Below are positions 33,245 through 38,715 of a stretch of DNA of 38,715 nt, in pieces. A program made the translations under genes and the position numbers. Positions within the stretch are counted from its first letter, which is position 1. Each line of letters starts with the position of its first letter. Source of the stretch: Terriglobia bacterium (GTDB lineage: Bacteria > Acidobacteriota > Terriglobia > Bryobacterales > Bryobacteraceae). Location: NCBI GenBank assembly GCA_003175985.1, contig PSRJ01000003.1:1-38715 (forward strand). The letters are read 5' to 3'. The notes beneath the pieces are model-generated. The model was not told the DNA's origin, searched no databases, and was given only the letters and a program-made list of their open reading frames with translations.

Positions 33245-33310
33245 ATGAACGAGTACCTGGAGCACTACCGCATCGAGTCCAAGCTGGGCGAAGGCGCGCT
33301 TTACGTCTAT
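33245..33310 (+). pseudogene. N-terminal remnant of a Ser/Thr protein kinase gene
   Basis: The ATG at 33245 starts MNEYLEHYRIESKLGEGAL, which closely matches the opening of bacterial Pkn-type kinases, where this continues as the Gly-rich loop GEGGMGxVY. After about 19 residues the similarity is lost and the frame reads on antisense to the neighbouring gene. Only the promoter, start and about 20 codons survive, so the gene was probably cut off by insertion or deletion at about 33300. Confidence 0.6.
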
Positions 33311-34095
33311 TTTCGGCCCCGCCTCTCTATGGCTTCGAGGACAAGCTGCATCATCTCGTTGTGCAACGAAGCTGCAAAGCTGGGACTGAGCCGCGACACG
33401 ATCGGGTCTCTTGCCCACTGGGCTTCCGTCGGAAGATAACCGTATTGGTCCAACATGGCTTCCGCCCAAGCGCGTTTCATCTTATCACTCGGAGGCGGCG
33501 CCGGCTTTGCTCCAAACTTCCGTGCGGCTGCCTCCTCCCGCGCCCGTTCCGCCGGATCTGTAATGAGCTTCGACTCGGCCCAAGCACCGACTCGCCGGTC
33601 TACTGCTGGCCTTCCGATCGCGAAACCATGATATGCCACTACGAAGGGATTGTGGTTTCTGGTGGAGCGATCCAAAACCACCCCCACCAAATTCCCGAAT
33701 CGCTTTTCGTCGACATCCATCAGCTTGGCGACCTCCTTAAGGGCCTGATCATCTCCAGTATCAGCAATTACCCATGCCGCCGCATCCACAAACCTCTGCG
33801 AATTCACGCTTTTATCAGAGAAACAGTTCGGAGAACAAGTAGATTTGAGCACCTCCTCAATCTTCTTTTCGAACATGGGAAGAACTAACGAGCTCTTGTT
33901 GAAAATCAATAGGCTTATCCCCGGCAGAAGATCGGGTCGCATGCCTTGGTCTAGCACCGAATTCACGGCCCTGATCTGCTCGTCTTCACTCGCCCGGACA
34001 AGACGCCATGCCGGTGTGTCGGGTGTGGCTTGCGCTCGTACAAACTGCAATCCGACCGATGAGGCGAAGACAATCAAGAACACGATTCCGTTCAT
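33307..34095 (-). CDS. Secreted protein of unknown function, coupled to the giant hydrolase gene
   Basis: A 262-residue protein with a signal peptide (MNGIVFLIVFASSVGLQFVRAQA) and a mostly helical mature part (VNSVLDQGMRPDLLPGISLL, CSPNCFSDKSVNSQRFVDAA, DQALKEVAKLMDV) with one CSPNC pair. No catalytic motif or known family was recognised. The ATG at 34095 is one base after the stop of the giant gene, and GGAGGTGA just upstream is a strong ribosome site, so the two are co-translated. A dedicated partner, chaperone or inhibitor of the hydrolase is possible but unproven. Its stop lies against the truncated kinase remnant. Confidence 0.7.
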   Translation of the reverse strand: MNGIVFLIVFASSVGLQFVRAQATPDTPAWRLVRASEDEQIRAVNSVLDQGMRPDLLPGISLLIFNKSSLVLPMFEKKIEEVLKSTCSPNCFSDKSVNSQRFVDAAAWVIADTGDDQALKEVAKLMDVDEKRFGNLVGVVLDRSTRNHNPFVVAYHGFAIGRPAVDRRVGAWAESKLITDPAERAREEAAARKFGAKPAPPPSDKMKRAWAEAMLDQYGYLPTEAQWARDPIVSRLSPSFAASLHNEMMQLVLEAIERRGRK

Positions 34096-34096
34096 T

Positions 34097-37000
34097 TCAC
34101 CTCCCATTAATAACTTGAACAATGGTCTGGAATAGGCCATCAGTTACCGGTGGATCTGATAGCAGATAAGGTGAACTGCCACCGGCGCACAGCACGAACG
34201 ACGTCGCCACTCCTAGACCTGCATTCGAGTGGATGTACAACCAATTCGGATCAAACCATGTAGCGGATGGCCCGATGCTGGGCGGAGTAACTATGTTGTA
34301 GCTTGCACTATCAGCACAAACAACACCGTCACTGCGAGGGCTTGAATCCCGGCAGCCGGTGCTTGCATCACCGTTCCGTATCGGATTGGGGCAGGACTGC
34401 CCATACGCGGCTATCCAAAAACCGTTCGTCCCTGGAAATGAGGCCGACGGCCAATTCTGTGTAGACGACCAGAGATAGTCGGAAAGTGTCGGCCAGTTGT
34501 TCGGCTTCAGGATTCGCCAGTTCCCATTCATCGTGTCCACTAGATAAGGACAAAACACGATATCGTCCAGAGTCGCATGAGGGTAGCCCAGAGACGGTGT
34601 CCCTAGTGTAATCAGCGTCACAGCACGCCCCGCTAGTACGTTGCCGTACTTGTTCAGAATGAGATCGCGCGCCAAAAGCCCACCCATGCTGAAACCAATT
34701 AAGATGATATCACCGGGAGGAGTTTTACTCTGAATATAACTCGCCAGGCTAACGGCACCGTCAGAGATTGTGCAAGTACCTGGGCAATTGATATTGCCGA
34801 CGGCAGCACACGACGCAAAGCTGAAGCCGCTATCCACTCGAAATCGCACGGGATCGATTCCCAAGGGCAACGGGCTCTGCAGGTTGCCCGCCAAATCCAG
34901 CATATCTCCCGGGCCCTGTCCAATTCCATGAATCAAAAAGACCGTTTTGACCGGGGTTCCGGCGAAGTCGACGGTATGTATTGTACTGATGTCAAACAAC
35001 TCGTTCTGTGGACTAAACGCATAATTAAGCAAGCCGGGGGTCAAAGTATATTGGCCCCCCGCGTTGACACTGAATGAGTAGCGGCCATCAGAACCGGTAA
35101 CTTGGACTCCCACCGGATTATTGCTGGGATCCTGTAAAGTGATGCTTACTCCCGGCAACGGATTATTGCTGCCACTTGCGGTCACCTGCCCACTAACCGT
35201 GTAGACTGCCTTCACCTGCACCTGGGCCAGCAAGTATGAACCGACCGCCGCAGTAATTGTAGTCGTCGTGCCGACTGTACAAGGCGCCGTCCGATGAAAA
35301 TTGTCCTGTCCCGCTGAACCTCCAGTCCAAGTGACGGTCGGCGGCTTATTCAGATTGTAGTCGGGTAATGGGGGTGTGAACACTGCCGTGACGACAATTG
35401 GTGACGAGCAATTCGAAACCGTTGCGATTTGGCCGGTAGGATCCATTTGCGCCCCCGCGACCTGGACCGCCAGGCTGACGGGACTCTGATACACATCGTA
35501 TCCATTGTTCTGATTAAACACGCGAGTAGCAGGTAGCGGTGGAGAGGCAGGTGGAGAAAACCCGGGGCCGCCAAACGGTGGATAGCCATTCCCGTGTCCC
35601 GTAAAGCTGTGAAATGTTTCAATCTTGTACGTTCCGGCCCGAGGGTCCTTTGTTGTGTAGCCGAGGAAGGCTCTGCCTGCACCGCAACCAGTATTCGTTG
35701 TTCCGCCGGGAATCGGGATGTCTGTGCTGGTCCCATTGGGAGAAATGTAGGTCCCCTTGACTCCACTCACCGTCGAACAATAACTGATCGCATCGTCACC
35801 TTCAACCCAACTATCCACTCGACCACCGAGTCCACCTGAGTAAAAATTGACTTCGGCCCACGTGTGCAAACAAGTGTAGCCCGAGGGGCAGCAATTCGCG
35901 CCCGGCGCGCAATCATTCGATCCGGTACCGCTGAGCGTCGTGGTAGAGATGCTAGGCAGCATTACAGAGTTCATGTAATTGTCAAGCGTAGGCCAAGACG
36001 ACGGAGACGAAAGTCCCGTTTGCAACTGTGACTTGAATCCTTGAAGAATGTTATTCCGGGCATTGGCGTAATCAGGGCCCGTATAAGAGCCAGCCTGCGA
36101 CTGAAGCTGGTCCAGTTGCTGTTTCGTCGAGCTCACCATTGAGGAAACACTACTCAAGTCGTTGTCCGGTAGGTTGTAGAGCCCTGATCCCGCCCCGGAA
36201 TTCACCAGCCACTGGTGCCTCTCGACAAACATGGATAAAATTGCCGATTGCGTCGGATATGGCAGACCTGCAGTTGCTGCTTGCACCCCGAAAATCGCCA
36301 CCGCCTGATGACTCAGGGAGCCTGAAGTGGCCGTAATCGTTACAGTATAGGTGGCCGCCATACCTGCCGGCGCATGTAATGTCATTGAATTCTGGCCGCT
36401 GCCGGACACGGTAGGCGGACTGAAGCTTGCGGTCACACCGCTCGGCGAACTTGCGACCGAGAAACTCACGGCACCATTAAAACCGCCGCTCGCCGCCGTG
36501 GTTAATGTGTAGGGTGGAGACGTCGTTGCTGGTAGTGTTATCGTTTGTACCCCAGGCAAGGCGCTGATCGAGAAATCGGGATGGGAGGTCACGGTCAATC
36601 CAGCCTCTTTCATATGACTGGTCGCGGCGACCATTCCGGTAAGTCGAAATCCGGTAACCGTGTCGTCACCTCTCCCGCCCGGGTAGAGGGTGACGGACAA
36701 CGTCGTGGTTCCCCCGGGAGTGATGCTTCCCCCGGGCGACGAGATGTCGCAGGGATTGCAAGCGTAGGGCCGCCCGCCCAGCACCTGAAAATTTAGCCCG
36801 ATCGTTCCGCTAAAACCGTTGACCCCGGTCGCCGCTATGGTGAAAGACACTGTCGAGCTTCCCTGCGTCGGGCGGACCACAGAAGCCGATACCGGCGAGA
36901 ATTGGAGAACAAAGTCTTGTATCGCCAGCGATCCGGCCCCGCTGTGCGCTAATGAACCGCTAGTCCCCGTGACTGTAATACCGTAATTGCCAGTAATCCC

Positions 37001-38715
37001 GCCGGATTCCGTGCTTGTGGTACCGATTGTCATCGTGGTGGACGCCATCCCGTTCGCCGGCGGCGTAACCGATTGCGGGTTAAAACTTGCGGAAGTTCCG
37101 ACAGGCAGACCACCCACTCCCGAGGGAGAGAATGTTACGGTTCCATTGAAGCTATTCAAACTAGTAACAGTTACCGTGTAGGTAGCGGCCAAGCCGGCCA
37201 GCACCGCCGAAGATCCCTGAGCGGACGGCACTACGCTCACAGCGAAGCCGGTCGCCGGAATGGTCCAGCTACCCTCTGTGCACCACCCGCTGTTCTGCGC
37301 AAACACATCCGTTGCTAGCCCGTAAACGTTTTTCGCCCCGGCAAAACTGGGGCTGAAGCTGATCGGCACATTTGCCGTCACACTATTGCCGGCGACGCTG
37401 GCGGATGCCCCCGTCCCGCTCACCGTGCATTGGCTGTTCGATAGCGTCAAGCCGCTGCCTACGTTAATTGGGCTGGAAAACCCCGTAGCGGCGTCATTCG
37501 CCAGTTGTAAGGTGTTCGGCGTCGTCGAGTACGTGTACAGCACCCAGCAGGCATTCACGCCATTGAGACCCGCATTCACCAGCAGCGAGATGCTTCCGAT
37601 CGCCGCGGGACCACTCACATCGTTCACCGCCAGCGCAAACGTCTGGCTCGTACCGCCGCCGGAATTGGGAGTCACCGAGGTCACTGTCGGCGCAACCACG
37701 TCCACGTTCCACGTCCCCATAGTCCACCAACTGCTATTCTGATTCACCACGTCCGTAACGTAAATGTATTGATTGCGGGCGCCAAAAAACCCGGCTGTAA
37801 AGCTCAGCGGCAGATTGATCACAAGTACATCGCCGCTGGGCGCAGCCGTAGCGTGCGCCACATCCAGCGTACATTGCGAGTTCGAAAACGTGGCAGCAGA
37901 ACCCACTGCGACCGGCGCCGAAAACCCCGTCGCGGCATCATTCGCCAGCGTTAAAGTATTCGTATCCCGATAGTAGACCACCCAGCAGGCATTGGCGCCG
38001 GCGATTCCGCTGTTTAGAAGAAACGCCACCGTGTAAATCGCCCCGGCGCCATTCGGGTCCCCAACCACAATATTGAACGTCGCGGAAGCACCCGTTCCTG
38101 ATTGCGGTAGCGCGCTGGTTGCATAAGGCGGCCCCTGCGTTACCGCGTAGGCCGGTCCTCCCGGCCATCCGCCCCCGTTCACCCAACCGCTCGTCTGGTT
38201 CCCCGTGTCATTCACCTGCGCGTAGGCATACCTATACCCAAAGAACGCTTTCGTAAACGTTAGTGGAAACGTAACCGTCATATTGTTCCCACCGGTGCTC
38301 ACCGCCACGCTATTCGGCCACACGGTGCATTGGCTGTTCGAAAGCGGGGAACTGCTGCTCAGCAACACCGGCGCCGAAAATCCTGTGGCTGCGTCATTCG
38401 CCAGTTGCAGTGTGCTCGTGCTGGTATTGCCCGTATAGTTCAACATCAGCCAGCACCCGTTCACCCCGTTAATGCCGGTGTTCATCAGAAACAGCACCGT
38501 TCCGATCGAAGCCGTGCCCCCCAGGTCCGAAACCGTAACTATGAACTGATCACTCGATCCCCAACTGTTGTTGTTCCATGTGTTGATCGAGACCACAGCA
38601 GGAGGCCCCGGCACCGTCCACGGCCCGTATGTCTGCCACTGGTTATCCTGCCCGCTCGTATTGTGCGCATACAGATATTCGTACTTCACCCCCTGGAATG
38701 CGCCCAGAAAGCTTA
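34097..38715 (-). CDS. Giant secreted repeat protein with C-terminal serine hydrolase domain, 5' partial
   Basis: The frame is open through the right edge, so the N-terminus is missing; more than 1530 residues are visible. Order from the edge: at least three ~150-residue repeats, each with a CW pair, a LANDAATGFSxP motif and a SQCTV Cys; then Ig/BACON-like domains (VVPSAQGSSAVLAGLAATYT, DFSISALPGVQTITLPA); a Cys-rich region; a CarboxypepD_reg-like domain (YTVSGQVTASGSNNPLPGVS); and an alpha/beta hydrolase (last ~283 residues) with the oxyanion HGIG and nucleophile elbow GFSMGG (Ser near residue 1334 of the visible part). DGVVCAD and YIHSN are candidate sources of the catalytic Asp and His. 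It is probably an extracellular or surface lipase/esterase on a long adhesive stalk. Confidence 0.85.
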   Translation of the reverse strand, partial: SFLGAFQGVKYEYLYAHNTSGQDNQWQTYGPWTVPGPPAVVSINTWNNNSWGSSDQFIVTVSDLGGTASIGTVLFLMNTGINGVNGCWLMLNYTGNTSTSTLQLANDAATGFSAPVLLSSSSPLSNSQCTVWPNSVAVSTGGNNMTVTFPLTFTKAFFGYRYAYAQVNDTGNQTSGWVNGGGWPGGPAYAVTQGPPYATSALPQSGTGASATFNIVVGDPNGAGAIYTVAFLLNSGIAGANACWVVYYRDTNTLTLANDAATGFSAPVAVGSAATFSNSQCTLDVAHATAAPSGDVLVINLPLSFTAGFFGARNQYIYVTDVVNQNSSWWTMGTWNVDVVAPTVTSVTPNSGGGTSQTFALAVNDVSGPAAIGSISLLVNAGLNGVNACWVLYTYSTTPNTLQLANDAATGFSSPINVGSGLTLSNSQCTVSGTGASASVAGNSVTANVPISFSPSFAGAKNVYGLATDVFAQNSGWCTEGSWTIPATGFAVSVVPSAQGSSAVLAGLAATYTVTVTSLNSFNGTVTFSPSGVGGLPVGTSASFNPQSVTPPANGMASTTMTIGTTSTESGGITGNYGITVTGTSGSLAHSGAGSLAIQDFVLQFSPVSASVVRPTQGSSTVSFTIAATGVNGFSGTIGLNFQVLGGRPYACNPCDISSPGGSITPGGTTTLSVTLYPGGRGDDTVTGFRLTGMVAATSHMKEAGLTVTSHPDFSISALPGVQTITLPATTSPPYTLTTAASGGFNGAVSFSVASSPSGVTASFSPPTVSGSGQNSMTLHAPAGMAATYTVTITATSGSLSHQAVAIFGVQAATAGLPYPTQSAILSMFVERHQWLVNSGAGSGLYNLPDNDLSSVSSMVSSTKQQLDQLQSQAGSYTGPDYANARNNILQGFKSQLQTGLSSPSSWPTLDNYMNSVMLPSISTTTLSGTGSNDCAPGANCCPSGYTCLHTWAEVNFYSGGLGGRVDSWVEGDDAISYCSTVSGVKGTYISPNGTSTDIPIPGGTTNTGCGAGRAFLGYTTKDPRAGTYKIETFHSFTGHGNGYPPFGGPGFSPPASPPLPATRVFNQNNGYDVYQSPVSLAVQVAGAQMDPTGQIATVSNCSSPIVVTAVFTPPLPDYNLNKPPTVTWTGGSAGQDNFHRTAPCTVGTTTTITAAVGSYLLAQVQVKAVYTVSGQVTASGSNNPLPGVSITLQDPSNNPVGVQVTGSDGRYSFSVNAGGQYTLTPGLLNYAFSPQNELFDISTIHTVDFAGTPVKTVFLIHGIGQGPGDMLDLAGNLQSPLPLGIDPVRFRVDSGFSFASCAAVGNINCPGTCTISDGAVSLASYIQSKTPPGDIILIGFSMGGLLARDLILNKYGNVLAGRAVTLITLGTPSLGYPHATLDDIVFCPYLVDTMNGNWRILKPNNWPTLSDYLWSSTQNWPSASFPGTNGFWIAAYGQSCPNPIRNGDASTGCRDSSPRSDGVVCADSASYNIVTPPSIGPSATWFDPNWLYIHSNAGLGVATSFVLCAGGSSPYLLSDPPVTDGLFQTIVQVINGR

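Noticed and set aside
33211-33888. 225-codon plus-strand frame opposite the secreted-protein gene
   Set aside because: It has no domain similarity; only the separate frame from 33245 shows a kinase-like start.
1-38715. tRNA, rRNA, CRISPR array, integrase or transposase genes
   Set aside because: No cloverleaf-type sequences, regularly spaced repeats or recombinase motifs were seen on either strand by eye.

Overview
The window looks like a chromosomal segment of a GC-rich Acidobacteriota bacterium, probably of the Solibacter/Bryobacter type. This is inferred from gene content rather than from a marker gene: an acidobacterial-type orphan FtsX/MacB permease at the left edge, secreted carboxypeptidase-regulatory-like and BACON/Ig-like proteins, an N-terminal remnant of a Ser/Thr kinase, and several short secreted proteins. 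No rRNA, tRNA, CRISPR array, integrase or complete insertion sequence was recognised.

Layout. (1) 1-8.7 kb: the 3' part of an ADOP-type permease runs convergently into a tightly coupled minus-strand trio: a DabA-like (DUF2309) zinc protein, a NuoL/DabB-like proton channel and a second NuoM/NuoL-like channel. Together these resemble a DAB-type inorganic-carbon (CO2/bicarbonate) accumulation system with one extra membrane subunit. Upstream lie an MlaF-like ABC ATPase and MobA. (2) 8.7-12.5 kb: a plus-strand wall-remodelling run (lytic transglycosylase, AMIN/amidase_3 amidase, class I glutamine amidotransferase), then a small zinc-ribbon protein and a degenerate receiver-domain protein. (3) 12.4-14.3 kb: a GalU-like nucleotidyltransferase and a divergent cyclase-family hydrolase. 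(4) 14.3-20.3 kb: a compact minus-strand membrane-stress-like operon, XRE regulator - NfeD-like - flotillin/YqiK-like - PspA - small beta-carbonic-anhydrase-like protein - glutamate-carboxypeptidase-II-like M28 peptidase. It is headed by a near-consensus promoter overlapped by an inverted repeat.

(5) 20.3-24.4 kb: a gene-poor stretch with a 36-bp-period degenerate repeat, an orphan promoter plus 14-codon ORF, a YfhO-type polytopic membrane protein and two frameshifted secreted-protein pseudogenes. (6) 24.5-30.3 kb: full-length SMC, an enoyl-CoA hydratase family protein and a secreted TlpA-like thiol-disulfide protein. (7) 30.3-31.9 kb: a HepT/MntA (HEPN-MNT) toxin-antitoxin pair lying between two exact 22-bp direct repeats, one of which is the 3' end of the neighbouring VOC gene. 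This arrangement suggests a cassette insertion. (8) 32-38.7 kb: a SAP-domain-like protein, an SRPBCC/AHSA1 protein, a truncated Ser/Thr kinase start with its promoter still present, a secreted protein of unknown function, and the 3' part of a giant secreted protein. That protein carries ~150-residue repeats, Ig/BACON-like domains and a C-terminal serine alpha/beta hydrolase.

The most interesting items are the three-gene DAB-like locus, the direct-repeat-bounded toxin-antitoxin cassette, the flotillin/PspA/carbonic-anhydrase/peptidase operon and the giant repeat-hydrolase fusion with its translationally linked secreted partner. Several genes also have a -10 box so close to the start codon that leaderless or very short-leader transcripts are likely. 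All functional calls come from reading translated motifs; no database search was run.
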